64,000 nt of DNA from Nocardiopsis coralli (GCF_014892575.1 NZ_JADBGI010000026.1:35951-99950), one strand, 5' to 3'; positions 51,779-60,199 are shown, numbered from the stretch's first letter. Program-made: numbers and translations. The notes: a model not told the origin generated them from the letters alone.

Positions 51779-51937
51779 GTGGTGTGCGCGGGGCCGATGT
51801 GCCTGTGTATGGGCGGTGTGGGTGGTGGGGTCCGGGTTGCCGTGGTGTGGGGGTTGCGGGCACAGTAGGGCCGACTTCCCCGATGTGTGCGGGTCTGTTC
51901 TGGGCCCGTTCTTCGACGCGGCAGAGGAATGAGTGGT

Positions 51938-54025
51938 ATGGGCGAGGCGAGTGTCACCCCTGGTACGCGGGCTCGGCGGTTGTCCGGGTTGGGCGAGCTG
52001 GTCTACGAGGTGGCGAACGCCGACGCTCACGCTCAGACGTGGTCGGTGCCCTCCGGTGTGGACGGTGACTGGGAGCGTGTGACCGCGGGGGCCTTCGCCA
52101 CTGATGTGAGCGGTGTGGCCAAGGGTCTGGTGGCCGCCGGTGTGGGTGAGGGCGACCGGGTGCTGTTGGTGGCCGACAACCACCACGACTGGGTGCGTGT
52201 GGCCTTCGCGGTGTGGACGGTGCGTGCGGTTCTGGTGCCGTTGCCGTCGGTGGCCTCGGCCGAGCGGGTGGCGCACGTGGTGCGTAGTGCGCGTCCGGCC
52301 GCTGCGGTGGTCGAGGGGCGGCGTGCGCACCGTGTGGTGGCGGGGATGCAGCGGGAGTTGCCGGATCTGGGGCGTGTGTGGCGGTTGACGCCGGGGTTGC
52401 CCGAGGTGGTCTCGCTGGGGGCGTACATGGACGCCTCGGCGGTGCGGTTCCGGCGTGAGGCGGCTTCGGCGGAGGATCCGGCGGTGATCGCGTTCCCGTT
52501 GAGCACGGTGTCCAGGTCGATGCGCGGTGTGGTGCTCACGCACGGGGCGTTGTTGGCGGCCGGTGCGGATGTGGTCGACCGGATGTGGCCGCGGTTGTCG
52601 GCGTTGGATCCGGGTGCGGCGAGTGCCCTGTTGGACGAGCCGTTGTCGCAGGCGCAGGGGTTGGCGTCGTTGGTGGCGTGTGTGGCGGGCCGTGTGCGTG
52701 TGGGGTTGGGCCGGCCGGGTGCGTTGCGGGCGTCGTTGGGCGAGTTCCGGCCCACGGTGGTGGTGTGCGGGGCGTCGTTGCTGACGTCGGTGTACGACGA
52801 GCAGCGGGCGGCGGCCAAGTCGACGGGGTGGGACTCGTTGGGGACCTTCAACGCGTCGGTGGATGCTGCGGTGCAGTTCGACCGGTCGCCGAAGAAGGGT
52901 GCGTGGCGCCGGTTGTCGCGGTCGATGTACGACTGGTCGTTCTCGAAGGTGCGTGAGGTCTTCGGTGGGCGTGTGCATCTGATCGTGTGCTGGGGCGGTG
53001 CTCTGCCGGAGAAGTTGGATGCTTTCTACACCGGTGTGGGGATGCCGGTGATGCAGGTGTGGGGTTGCGCGGAGACGGCGGGGGTCTTTGCTGCGAACGG
53101 TCCCGATGAGCGTGTGGCCGGTTCGGTGGGGCGTGCTCTGCCTGGTCGTGAGGTGTGGGCCTCGCGGGAGGGTGAGGTGTTCGTGCGCGGTGGTGCGGTC
53201 TTCTCGGGGTACTGGGACGACGGCGAGGGGTCGCGTTCGGCTTTCCGTGAGGGTTGGTTGGCCACGGGGTTGGCGGCCGAGGTCGACGGTGACGGTGTGG
53301 TGTGGCCGCGGGGCCGGGTGCGGGTGCAGTCGGCGTCGGCGGCGGTGCCGGGGCGTTTCGTGGCGGGTGCGGCCGCGGCGGGCCCGGGGGTCGGCGGGCC
53401 GGCTCAGGTGGGTCCGGCGCCGGGCGGTGAGGTGCGCGGTGGTGAGCAGGCCCCCGGTGGTGCGGGTGCCGGTGGCGGGCTGGAGCGGCGTGCTGTGGGT
53501 CCGGCCCCGGCTGCCCCTGCGGGACCGGCGGCTGCGCAGGGTGCCTCTGAAGGGGCGGCGACGATGGAGCTGCCGGTGGTGGGTGGTTCGGCGCCCGGTG
53601 GCGGGGCTGTCGGCCCTGTGGAGCCTTCGGATGCGGAGTTGGTGGCCGGGTTGGAGGCTCGGCTGCGGGCTCATCCGTTGATCAGCCAGGTGATGGTGAT
53701 CGTGGAGGGGCGGCCGTTCGCGAGTGCGTTGGTGACGTTGGTGCGTGACCAGTTGGAGTACTGGCGGTTGGTGAACGGTCGGCCGTTGTCGATGGCGGCG
53801 GAGGAGATCGCGGGGGACCGGGATCTGTTGCGTGAGGTGCAGGGGTTGGTCTATGAGGCCAATCGGAGTGTGCCGCGGCGGTTGGCGGTGCGTTCGTTCC
53901 ATGTGTTGGCGGAGGAGTTCACGGCGCAGTCGGGGTTGGTGTTGGCCTCGGGTGAGTTGCGGCGTGAGGCGGTGTTGCGGGCGTTCTCGGAGGAGATCGA
54001 GGGTCTGTACCGGTCTCGTCCGTAG
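51938..54025 (+). CDS. Acyl-CoA synthetase-like protein with degenerate adenylation motifs
   Basis: This 695-residue protein has the overall layout of long-chain fatty acyl-CoA ligases (FadD15-like): N-terminal WERVTAGAFATDVSGVAKGL, VWTVRAVLVPLPSVASAERV, the A5 region MPVMQVWGCAETAGVFAANG and a C-terminal domain. The phosphate-binding loop near residue 183 reads FPLSTVSRSMRGVVLTHGAL instead of TSGTTGxPKG, the YxTGD motif is FREGWLATGLAAEVDGDG, and the catalytic lysine region is SGELRREAV. An Ala/Gly/Pro-rich insertion occupies residues ~467-567. It may have lost adenylation activity. ATG 51938 follows AGAGGA at proper spacing; ATG 51929 is too close. Confidence 0.78.
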   Translation: MGEASVTPGTRARRLSGLGELVYEVANADAHAQTWSVPSGVDGDWERVTAGAFATDVSGVAKGLVAAGVGEGDRVLLVADNHHDWVRVAFAVWTVRAVLVPLPSVASAERVAHVVRSARPAAAVVEGRRAHRVVAGMQRELPDLGRVWRLTPGLPEVVSLGAYMDASAVRFRREAASAEDPAVIAFPLSTVSRSMRGVVLTHGALLAAGADVVDRMWPRLSALDPGAASALLDEPLSQAQGLASLVACVAGRVRVGLGRPGALRASLGEFRPTVVVCGASLLTSVYDEQRAAAKSTGWDSLGTFNASVDAAVQFDRSPKKGAWRRLSRSMYDWSFSKVREVFGGRVHLIVCWGGALPEKLDAFYTGVGMPVMQVWGCAETAGVFAANGPDERVAGSVGRALPGREVWASREGEVFVRGGAVFSGYWDDGEGSRSAFREGWLATGLAAEVDGDGVVWPRGRVRVQSASAAVPGRFVAGAAAAGPGVGGPAQVGPAPGGEVRGGEQAPGGAGAGGGLERRAVGPAPAAPAGPAAAQGASEGAATMELPVVGGSAPGGGAVGPVEPSDAELVAGLEARLRAHPLISQVMVIVEGRPFASALVTLVRDQLEYWRLVNGRPLSMAAEEIAGDRDLLREVQGLVYEANRSVPRRLAVRSFHVLAEEFTAQSGLVLASGELRREAVLRAFSEEIEGLYRSRP

Positions 54026-54123
54026 GGCGGGGTGTTTGCGGGCGGTGTCGGCTGTGGGCCGGCGCCGCCCGCTCGTGTGTGCGGGGCGGCCCTGGGTGCT
54101 GGGGTGGGGGCGCCTGGTGGGTG

Positions 54124-54143
54124 GGGCCTGTGGGCCCTTTTTT
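54124..54143 (+). terminator. Short hairpin with T-run
   Basis: GGGCC (54124-54128), a TGTG loop and GGCCC (54133-54137) are followed by six T residues. It lies about 100 bases after the acyl-CoA-synthetase-like gene. A near-identical hairpin plus T6 occurs at about 56137-56156 before the end of another gene. Confidence 0.45.
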
Positions 54144-54154
54144 GTGTGTGGGGG

Positions 54155-54814
54155 TCAGGTGGGGGTGTCGGTGCCGTTGAGGTAGGCGAGGACGGCGAGG
54201 ACGCGGCGGCTGTCGTCGGTGGAGGGGGCGAGGTCGAGTTTGGTGAAGATGTTGTTGATGTGTTTGCTGACGGCTTTGTCGGTGATGTAGAGGCGCTGGG
54301 CGATTGCGGGGTTGGAGCGGCCTTCGGCCATTTCGCCGAGGACTTCGCGTTCGCGGGGGGTGAGGTCGGCCAGGGGTCCGCTCTGGTCCTGGCTGGCCAG
54401 GAGTTGGGAGATGACGGCGGGGTCCATGGCGGTGCCGCCCTCGGCGACGCGGCGGATGGATTCGATGAACTGGCCGATGTCGAAGACGCGGTCCTTGAGG
54501 AGGTAGCCGACGCCGCCGTGGTCGTCGGAGAGGAGTTCGCGGGCGTAGAGCTGTTCGACGTGTTGGGAGAGCACGAGGATGGGCAGCCCGGGGACCTGGG
54601 TGCGGGCGTCGATGGCGGCCTGGAGCCCTTCGTCGGTGAAGGTGGGGGGCAGGCGGACGTCGACGACGGCGACGTCGGGGCGGTGGTGGGTGAGGGCGGC
54701 GTGGAGTTCGGGGCCGTTGTCGACGGCGGCCACGACGGTGCAGTCGTGTGCCTGCAGGAGGCGGATCAGGCCGTCCCGGAGGAGGGCAAGGTCTTCTGCG
54801 ATGACAACGCGCAC
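54155..54814 (-). CDS. LuxR/NarL-family response regulator
   Basis: This 219-residue protein has a receiver domain (VVIAEDLALLRDGLIRLLQA, phospho-acceptor Asp52 in VAVVDVRLPP, lysine in GYLLKDRV) and a LuxR HTH (LTPREREVLGEMAEGRSNPA followed by IAQRLYITDKAVSKHINNIF). GTG 54814 begins exactly at the receiver strand and lies 49 bases inside the end of the histidine kinase gene, so translation is coupled. It is phosphorylated by that kinase and acts as a transcription factor; targets are unknown. Confidence 0.92.
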   Translation of the reverse strand: MRVVIAEDLALLRDGLIRLLQAHDCTVVAAVDNGPELHAALTHHRPDVAVVDVRLPPTFTDEGLQAAIDARTQVPGLPILVLSQHVEQLYARELLSDDHGGVGYLLKDRVFDIGQFIESIRRVAEGGTAMDPAVISQLLASQDQSGPLADLTPREREVLGEMAEGRSNPAIAQRLYITDKAVSKHINNIFTKLDLAPSTDDSRRVLAVLAYLNGTDTPT

Positions 54815-56034
54815 GGGATCTCCAGGGTGATGATGGTCGGTCCGCCGGGTGGGCTGGTGATGTTCATCGTGCCATCGAAGGCGTCGATGCGGCGTTCGAT
54901 GCCGGCCAGGCCGCTGGCGGGGGTGGTGGTGGCTCCGCCGTGGCCGTTGTCGGTGACGGTGATGACGAGGCGGTTGTTGCCGTGGTTGATGTGGACCCGT
55001 GCGTGGGTGGCGTGGGCGTGTTTGGCGGCGTTGGTGAGGAGTTCGGCGGTGGCGAAGTAGGCGGCTGATTCGACGGGGTCGGCGGGGCGGCCGTCCAGGT
55101 GCACGGTGACGGTGACGGGGAGTTGGTGGGTCAGGGCCAGGGCGTGGACGGCGCCGTGGAGTCCGCGTTCGACGAGGACGGGTGGGTGGATGCCGCGGAC
55201 GAGGTCGCGTAGTTCGGTGAGGGCGTGGCGGGTGGTTTCGCGGGCTTCGGTGAGCATGGTGCGGGCGGTGTGGGGGTCTTGGGTGACGATCTGTTCGGCC
55301 ATGCCCAGGTGCATGCCGAGGGCGACGAGGCGGGCTTGGGCGCCGTCGTGGAGGTCGCGTTCGATGCGGCGGATCTCTGCGGCTTGGGTGTCGATGGTGT
55401 TGGCGCGGCTGGTGGCGAGGTGTTGGACGCGGGCGGTGAGTCGGGCTTTGGCGGTGGAGGTGAGCAGGAGGTGGTTGAGGCGTGTGTAGAGGGTGAGTGT
55501 GGGGCGGGTGAGGAGGTGGGCGAGGTAGAGGAGGGCGGCGGCGAGGGTGATGAGGAGGAGGCGGGCGGTGAGGGTGTGGGGGGTGGTGAGGTCGTAGATG
55601 GGTTCGGGGTTGGGGGTGAGGGCGGTGGTGGCTTGGTAGAGGGCGTGGGTGGCGAGGGTGGGTGGGATGGCGAGGATGAGGAGGCTGAGGGGGGCGGAGA
55701 TGAGCCAGAGGAGGTCTTTCCAGGTGGCGGGGTCGGTGATGAGGGTGCTGGCTCGGCGGTTGATGCCGTGGTGGGGGATGGGGCGGTAGCTGGGGGTGAG
55801 TGGTTGGTGGGTGAGGTGGGTGAGGGTGTGGCGTTGGCTGTTGGCGAGGGTGCGTAGGAGGGTGCCGGTGAGGATGACGAAGGGCAGGCCGATCCAGATG
55901 AGGGTGAGGAGGGCGGAGGCGATGACGAGGGGTAGGAGGAGGAAGGCGGCGATGTGTTGGGAGAGCAGGAGGATGAGGTAGGCGAGGGTGGTGTGTGGGG
56001 GGTGGCGGGTGCGGTGGTGGGGTGTGGTGGTCAT
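54766..56034 (-). CDS. Two-component sensor histidine kinase, HisKA_3 type
   Basis: This 422-residue kinase has an N-terminal sensor region with four membrane segments (TLAYLILLLSQHIAAFLLLP, LLWLISAPLSLLILAIPPTL, ARLLLITLAAALLYLAHLLT), the dimerisation motif RRIERDLHDGAQARLVALGM with the phospho-His near residue 229, and an HATPase domain (AELLTNAAKHAHATHARVHI, ITVTDNGHGG, SGLAGIERRIDAFDGTMNI). It begins at ATG 56034 behind AGGAACC. Thr and His are unusually common, from the local base skew. It ends 49 bases inside the response regulator gene. The signal is unknown; sensors of this type often respond to envelope stress. Confidence 0.9.
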   Translation of the reverse strand: MTTTPHHRTRHPPHTTLAYLILLLSQHIAAFLLLPLVIASALLTLIWIGLPFVILTGTLLRTLANSQRHTLTHLTHQPLTPSYRPIPHHGINRRASTLITDPATWKDLLWLISAPLSLLILAIPPTLATHALYQATTALTPNPEPIYDLTTPHTLTARLLLITLAAALLYLAHLLTRPTLTLYTRLNHLLLTSTAKARLTARVQHLATSRANTIDTQAAEIRRIERDLHDGAQARLVALGMHLGMAEQIVTQDPHTARTMLTEARETTRHALTELRDLVRGIHPPVLVERGLHGAVHALALTHQLPVTVTVHLDGRPADPVESAAYFATAELLTNAAKHAHATHARVHINHGNNRLVITVTDNGHGGATTTPASGLAGIERRIDAFDGTMNITSPPGGPTIITLEIPCALSSQKTLPSSGTA

Positions 56035-56089
56035 GGTTCCTGCTCGTGGGTGGTGTGGGTGGGTGTCCTTTCCATTGTGGGGGTGGTGG

Positions 56090-56115
56090 GGCCCCGGCCG
56101 GTGGTGGCCGGGGCC
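56090..56115 (-). terminator. Hairpin downstream of secreted-protein gene
   Basis: GGCCCCGGCC (56090-56099) pairs with GGCCGGGGCC (56106-56115) around a 6-base loop. It lies 50 bases after the - strand stop at 56166 and before the histidine kinase promoter. Confidence 0.6.
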
Positions 56116-56165
56116 GTGTGGTGGTGTGGGTTGTGGGCCTGTGGGGCCCTTTTTTGTGTGTGGGG

Positions 56166-57098
56166 TCAGGGCCAGCGCATGTCGGTGGCGGGGCCGAGTT
56201 CGTCGGTTCCGAGGGCGTCCTTGAGTTGGGTCCAGGCTTGTTCGGGTGTGTTGTCGGTGCCGTCGCAGGTGCGTTGGTCGCAGGCGGTGTGTTGGCTCAT
56301 GGCGCCGGTGAAGTGGAGGGTGCCGTTGTCGCCGTGGGTGTGGATGTTGGCCCATTGGCGGGCTTGGGTGCCGTCGGTGCGGTAGATCTGCGGGATGAGG
56401 TGGACGTTGTCGTGGGCGGCGCCGGCGGCGGTGTGGACGTCTTGGAGGGTCCAGTCGTTGTTGCAGGGGCCGTCGCCGTCGGTGGGGCAGCCGTCGGCTG
56501 AGTTGGCGGCGTAGAGGGGTGCGGTGGTGGTGGAGGTGTAGGCGTTGAGCCAGTCGTGGGCCCAGTCGGGGGTGGACCAGGCGGGTTCGGCGTCGATGGC
56601 GCCGGTGATGGTGACGTTGGGTGTGGTGGAGCGTTGTTGGGCGGTGTCGATGGTGGTGGCCCAGGTGGTGCCGGCGTGGGTTCCGGTGGGTCCGCCGTCG
56701 TCCTTGTTGTTGACGCCGAGGGCGAGGTGGGTGGTGGTGTCGGGGGTGGCGCATTCGGTGAAGCCTCGGGCCCAGTGGTGGGCGTAGTCGAGGGCGTCGG
56801 TGGTGGGTGTGCGTTCGGTGGTGGTGTCGGGGCCGGTGCCGGGTTGGCGGAGGGTGTCGTCGTCTTCTTGGGTGCCGAAGAAGAGGATGGTGAGGCCGTT
56901 GGTGTCGGCTTGGGCTTGGGTGCATCCGTTGGTGTGGGCGTGGTCGTTGGTTTGTGGGAGGGGGATGTAGTGGCTGGTGGTGTGGCCGGGGTAGTCGGGT
57001 TGTGGTGTGGGTTGGGCGGTGGCGGGTGTGGCGAGGGTGAGGGTGAGTAGGGCGGCTGCGGTGGTGGCGGTGGTGGTGGTGAGGTGTGTGTGGTGCAT
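56166..57098 (-). CDS. Secreted protein of unknown function, Thr/His-rich
   Basis: This 310-residue protein has a signal peptide (ATTAAALLTLTLATPATA then QPTPQ) and a mature domain of about 280 residues: NGLTILFFGTQEDDDTLRQP, HWARGFTECA, THLALGVNNKDDGGPTGTHA, VTITGAIDAEPAWSTPDWAH DWL, and NVHLIPQIYRTDGTQARQWA. The AIDAEPAW and following pattern resembles TIM-barrel glycoside-hydrolase-like secreted proteins, but I cannot place it in a family. Six cysteines could form disulfides. ATG 57098 lacks a clear ribosome site. It stands alone on the - strand. Confidence 0.7.
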   Translation of the reverse strand: MHHTHLTTTTATTAAALLTLTLATPATAQPTPQPDYPGHTTSHYIPLPQTNDHAHTNGCTQAQADTNGLTILFFGTQEDDDTLRQPGTGPDTTTERTPTTDALDYAHHWARGFTECATPDTTTHLALGVNNKDDGGPTGTHAGTTWATTIDTAQQRSTTPNVTITGAIDAEPAWSTPDWAHDWLNAYTSTTTAPLYAANSADGCPTDGDGPCNNDWTLQDVHTAAGAAHDNVHLIPQIYRTDGTQARQWANIHTHGDNGTLHFTGAMSQHTACDQRTCDGTDNTPEQAWTQLKDALGTDELGPATDMRWP

Positions 57099-57253
57099 GG
57101 GGTCCAGTTGAGCGCGGGGGTGTGGGGTGGGACACGCATGTGGGGTGTTGGGAGGTTGTGGGGCATTCGGGGTGGGTGTTTGTTGGGGGTTTCTGGTGCG
57201 ACTCGCCGTCGGCGATTTCCCGTGTCTTGGCCCGACCTGTGATGATCGGGGGT

Positions 57254-57685
57254 GTGTGGCGTGAACTGATCTGGGAGATGTATCCGGAGGCCGTGTTGGC
57301 CGATCCGGTGGACGAGGTGGCCTTGTCCGAGGTGGAGAAGCGGTTGCAGCTTCCTCTGCCGTTCGAGCTGGCGTCGTTGTTGCGCGAGGTGGACGGGGTG
57401 GCCAATGAGTACGGGGACGCGGTGGTGTGGAGTGCGCGTCGTCTGGTGGAGGACAACCTGGGGATGCGGCGTGAGCCGGATTATCGGGAGTTGTATGCGC
57501 CCTTCGACGAGATGATCTTCTTCGGTGATTCGGACATGGGGCCGCAGTTCGCGTACGTGCACACGGACTACGGGCCGGGGATCGTGGTGTGGGATCATGA
57601 GACGGATCGGCGCCGGTTGGTGGTGGTGTCGTTGCGGGACTACTTGGCGCGGTGTTTGATCCAGGGGAATTCGTGGTTCCGGTGA
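57254..57685 (+). CDS. SMI1/KNR4 (SUKH) family protein
   Basis: This 143-residue protein has the SUKH fold pattern: LSEVEKRLQLPLPFELASLL, REVDGVANEYGDAVVWSARR, LYAPFDEMIFFGDSDMGPQF and VVWDHETDRRRLVVVSLRDY. In other bacteria SUKH proteins are immunity proteins for polymorphic toxins, but many stand alone. GTG 57254 is chosen because it lies seven bases after GATGAT and begins a natural MWRELIWEMYPEA terminus; ATG 57242 is an alternative. No toxin gene is adjacent. Confidence 0.82.
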   Translation: MWRELIWEMYPEAVLADPVDEVALSEVEKRLQLPLPFELASLLREVDGVANEYGDAVVWSARRLVEDNLGMRREPDYRELYAPFDEMIFFGDSDMGPQFAYVHTDYGPGIVVWDHETDRRRLVVVSLRDYLARCLIQGNSWFR

Positions 57686-57759
57686 GTCGGGGGTTGACCT
57701 GCCGGTTCGTGCTACTTTTTCGGTGTTGACCGAGGTTGAGCACGTTTGAGAGTAGGACC

Positions 57760-58431
57760 ATGTCGGAGCAGTCCACGGCCTCGCAGGTGGCCGCTGTGGT
57801 GCAGGGCCGCCAGGTGTCGGAGTTCGGTGAGTTCGCCCCCGAGGCGGTGCGCGGCGGGGTGTTGCGGGTGACCGAGGTGGGCGAGGAGGTCCTGCACCGG
57901 CGGTGTGCGGATGTGGGGCCGGAGATGTTGGGCGGTTCGGAGCTGGGGGCTCTGGTCGATGACATGTTCCGGACCATGTATGCGGCCGAGGGTGTGGGGT
58001 TGGCGGCCAACCAGGTGGGTGTGGACCTGCGGGTGTTCGTCTACGACTGCCCTGATGATGAGGGTGTGCGGCACGTGGGGCATGTGGTGAACCCGGTGTT
58101 GGACGAGCGTGATCTGGACGATGCGGTCGTGGTGGAGCCCGAGGGGTGTCTGTCGGTTCCGGGGCCGCATGCGGATCTGGGGCGGGCCGAGCATGCCACG
58201 GTGCGGGGTGTGGACCGTGACGGGGAGCCGGTGGTGGTGTCCGGGAGCGGGTTCTTCGCGCGGTGCTTGCAGCACGAGACCGATCACACGGTCGGCAAGG
58301 TGTATGTGGACCGGTTGTCCAAGCGTGAGCGCAAGAGGGTCCTCAAGCGCATGGAGGAGATGCGCGAGGAGGTCCTGGAGCGGCGTGAGGAGCGTGCCGG
58401 GGAGCTGGGTGAGGAGCTTGCGGCTTCCTGA
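57760..58431 (+). CDS. def: Peptide deformylase
   Basis: This 223-residue metalloenzyme removes the formyl group from nascent proteins. All three motifs are present: GVGLAANQVG (residues 78-87), EGCLSVPG (128-135) with the metal cysteine, and QHETDHTVGK (171-180) with the HExxH pair. A 30-residue N-terminal extension and a charged, helical C-terminal tail (KRERKRVLKRMEEMREEVLE) make it longer than the E. coli enzyme (169). ATG 57760 follows AGTAGGACC. Actinomycetes often carry two or more def copies; this one is not next to fmt, so it may be a secondary copy. Confidence 0.93.
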   Translation: MSEQSTASQVAAVVQGRQVSEFGEFAPEAVRGGVLRVTEVGEEVLHRRCADVGPEMLGGSELGALVDDMFRTMYAAEGVGLAANQVGVDLRVFVYDCPDDEGVRHVGHVVNPVLDERDLDDAVVVEPEGCLSVPGPHADLGRAEHATVRGVDRDGEPVVVSGSGFFARCLQHETDHTVGKVYVDRLSKRERKRVLKRMEEMREEVLERREERAGELGEELAAS

Positions 58432-58456
58432 GGGGGCTTGATGTACCGGTTGTGAG

Positions 58457-58485
58457 GGCTTCGACCTGCGGGTCGGGGCCCTTTT
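58457..58485 (+). terminator. Terminator after def
   Basis: GGCTTCGACC (58457-58466) and GGTCGGGGCC (58471-58480) form a 10-bp stem with two G-T pairs and a TGCG loop, followed by CTTTT. It lies 25 bases after the def stop. Confidence 0.75.
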
Positions 58486-58647
58486 GTCGTGTTGGGGCCA
58501 GGTCGGGGCGGTGGGGGCCTTTGCGGGGGTGTGTGGTCCACTGGTGGGCTCGTGGGGGTGCCGGTGGGGTGGATTGGCTCTGACAGTGGCCCCGATGTGG
58601 GGGGCTGTGATCCTTCCGTGATGCGCGGGGGCGGTAGATTGCCCGGC

Positions 58648-59121
58648 ATGCAGAACGGGGACACAGGCGGCGGTGAGCCGACACAGCAGGTGGTCATTTA
58701 CACCGACGGGGCGTGCAGCGGCAACCCCGGCCCGGGAGGGTGGGGTGTGTGGTTGCGCTACGGCGACCACGAGAAGGAGTTGTTCGGCGGCGAGCGCGAG
58801 ACCACCAACAACCGGATGGAGCTGATGGCGGCGATCCAGGCGTTGGAGGCGCTGCACCGGCCGATGCCGGTGGTGGTGCACACCGACTCCTCCTACGTGC
58901 GCGACGGCATCACGTCCTGGGTGCAGGGGTGGAAGAAGCGCGGGTGGCAGACCTCGGCGAAGAAGCCGGTCAAGAACGTGGACCTGTGGCAGCGCCTGGA
59001 CGCGGCCCGTGAGCGCCACGAGGTGGAGTGGCGGTGGGTGCGCGGCCACAGCGGCGACGAGGGCAACGAGCGCGCCGACGAGTTGGCGCGGCGCGGCCGG
59101 GACGAGGCCGCGGTGGGCTGA
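58648..59121 (+). CDS. rnhA: Ribonuclease HI
   Basis: This 157-residue enzyme cuts RNA in RNA-DNA hybrids. The four acidic catalytic residues are seen: Asp20 in VIYTDGACSGNPGPGGWG, Glu58 in TNNRMELMAAIQAL, Asp80 in VVHTDSSYVRDGITSW and Asp144 in NERADELARR. The basic protrusion KKRGWQTSAKKPVKNVDLW is also present. ATG 58648 lies seven bases after TAGATT and is read as a leaderless start. Its base composition is more balanced than that of its neighbours. Confidence 0.95.
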   Translation: MQNGDTGGGEPTQQVVIYTDGACSGNPGPGGWGVWLRYGDHEKELFGGERETTNNRMELMAAIQALEALHRPMPVVVHTDSSYVRDGITSWVQGWKKRGWQTSAKKPVKNVDLWQRLDAARERHEVEWRWVRGHSGDEGNERADELARRGRDEAAVG

Positions 59122-59142
59122 GTGCGCCGGCCACCGGGTGTG

Positions 59143-59177
59143 GGCCCGTGTCCCCTTGTGTGGGGGTGCGGGCCTTT
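59143..59177. terminator. Bidirectional terminator between rnhA and soxR
   Basis: GGCCCGTGTCCCC (59143-59155) pairs with 59162-59174 as a 13-bp stem including three G-T pairs, around a 6-base loop, then TTT. It separates two convergent genes 70 bases apart. Confidence 0.65.
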
Positions 59178-59190
59178 GGTGTGTGCGGGC

Positions 59191-59682
59191 TCAGGTGTGA
59201 TCGGCGGGGTGGTCGTGGTCCTGTTCGTCGCGGAAGCGTTCGACCATGAGGCGACGGGGTCCGGTGCCGTCCTCGGAGAGTTGGTCGTCGGGGTTGGAGA
59301 GGGTGCAGGTGCTCAGGGACAGGCAGCCGCATCCGATGCAGTCGCTGAGGTCGTCGCGCAGGCGGGTGAGTTGGTCTATGCGGGCGTCGAGTTCGTCGCG
59401 CCATTGGGCGGACAGGTCGGCCCAGTCGGTGCGGGTGGGTGTGCGGTTGTCGGGGAGTTGGTCCAGGGCTTGGCGGATGCGGGCCAGGGGGATGCCCACG
59501 CGTTGGGAGATGCGGATGAAGGAGACCCGGCGCAGGGTGTCGCGGCGGTAGCGGCGTTGGTTGCCGCTGGTGCGGCGGCTGTGGATGAGGCCTTTGCGTT
59601 CGTAGAAGTGCAGGGCCGAGACGGCCACGCCGGAGCGTTCGGCCACCTGGCCGACGGTGAGTTCCTTGGTGATGGGTGCCAC
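59191..59682 (-). CDS. soxR: Redox-sensitive transcriptional activator SoxR
   Basis: This 163-residue MerR-family protein has the HTH LTVGQVAERSGVAVSALHFY followed by ERKGLIHSRRTSGNQRRYRR, a dimerisation helix, and the [2Fe-2S] cluster motif CIGCGCLSLSTC at Cys115, 118, 120 and 126 (CX2CXCX5C). In actinomycetes SoxR senses redox-active antibiotics. GTG 59682 lies seven bases after TAAACT, so the mRNA is probably leaderless. A target gene with a SoxR box is not obvious here. Confidence 0.94.
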   Translation of the reverse strand: MAPITKELTVGQVAERSGVAVSALHFYERKGLIHSRRTSGNQRRYRRDTLRRVSFIRISQRVGIPLARIRQALDQLPDNRTPTRTDWADLSAQWRDELDARIDQLTRLRDDLSDCIGCGCLSLSTCTLSNPDDQLSEDGTGPRRLMVERFRDEQDHDHPADHT

Positions 59683-59692
59683 GGGGCCGAGT

Positions 59693-60199
59693 TTATGCGG
59701 GGCGGGCGTGGGGGCCGGTGAGGGCGTAGGCGCGGGCGTAGCGGCCGCCTCGCAGGAGGAGTTGGCGGTGGGTTCCGGTTTCGGTGAGGTGTCCGTGTTC
59801 GAGGTAGAGGATGCGGTCGGCGGTGTGGGTGTGGGTGGGGTGGGTCATGGCGGTGATGTGTGCGCGGTGGTGGGTGGTGGTGATGAGGGCGGTGGTGGGG
59901 TCGAGGGTGCGGATGTGGGCGGGTTGGGGTGTGTGGAGGTGGCCGGTGGTGGGGCGGGTGTGTCCGGTGAGGAGTTGGATGAGGGTGGTGGGGTCGGTGA
60001 GGCCGACGAGGGCGAGGCGTTCGCCGGGGTGGAGGGTGAGGTCGAGGTGGTGCAGGTGTGGGGGCAGGGTGAGGTCGACCAGTTCCACCAGGGGTGGGGT
60101 GTGGCGGGTGGGTGCGGGGCGGGTGCGGAGTGTGTGTCGGTGGGTGAGCCTCACGGGTGTTCCGTTCTGGTGGTGGTGCCTCTCGGGTGCTTCGATCAC
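59693..60199 (-). pseudogene. Eroded ABC exporter ATPase remnant
   Basis: This 168-codon frame resembles an ABC exporter ATPase at both ends: LVELVDLTLPPHLHHLDLTL HPGERLALVG in front and ADRILYLEHGHLTETGTHRQ LLLRGGRYARAYAL at the end. The Walker A loop is VGLTDPTTLIQLLTGH, with no GK, and the Q-loop, LSGGQ signature and Walker B are missing, as if the middle had been deleted. It can hardly hydrolyse ATP. It begins at GTG 60199 without a ribosome site and ends 10 bases from the soxR start. It may be a pseudogene or a short non-catalytic protein. Confidence 0.6.

Noticed and set aside
49673..53902. 1409-codon open frame on the - strand
   Set aside because: The translation is Arg/His/Thr/Pro-rich low complexity lying antisense to DUF3037, MFS and acyl-CoA synthetase-like genes with clear motifs. 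It is a by-product of the G-rich + strand.
57254..57685. Polymorphic-toxin immunity locus because of the SUKH protein
   Set aside because: No toxin, Rhs, WXG or secretion gene is adjacent; a stand-alone SMI1/KNR4 protein does not establish such a system.
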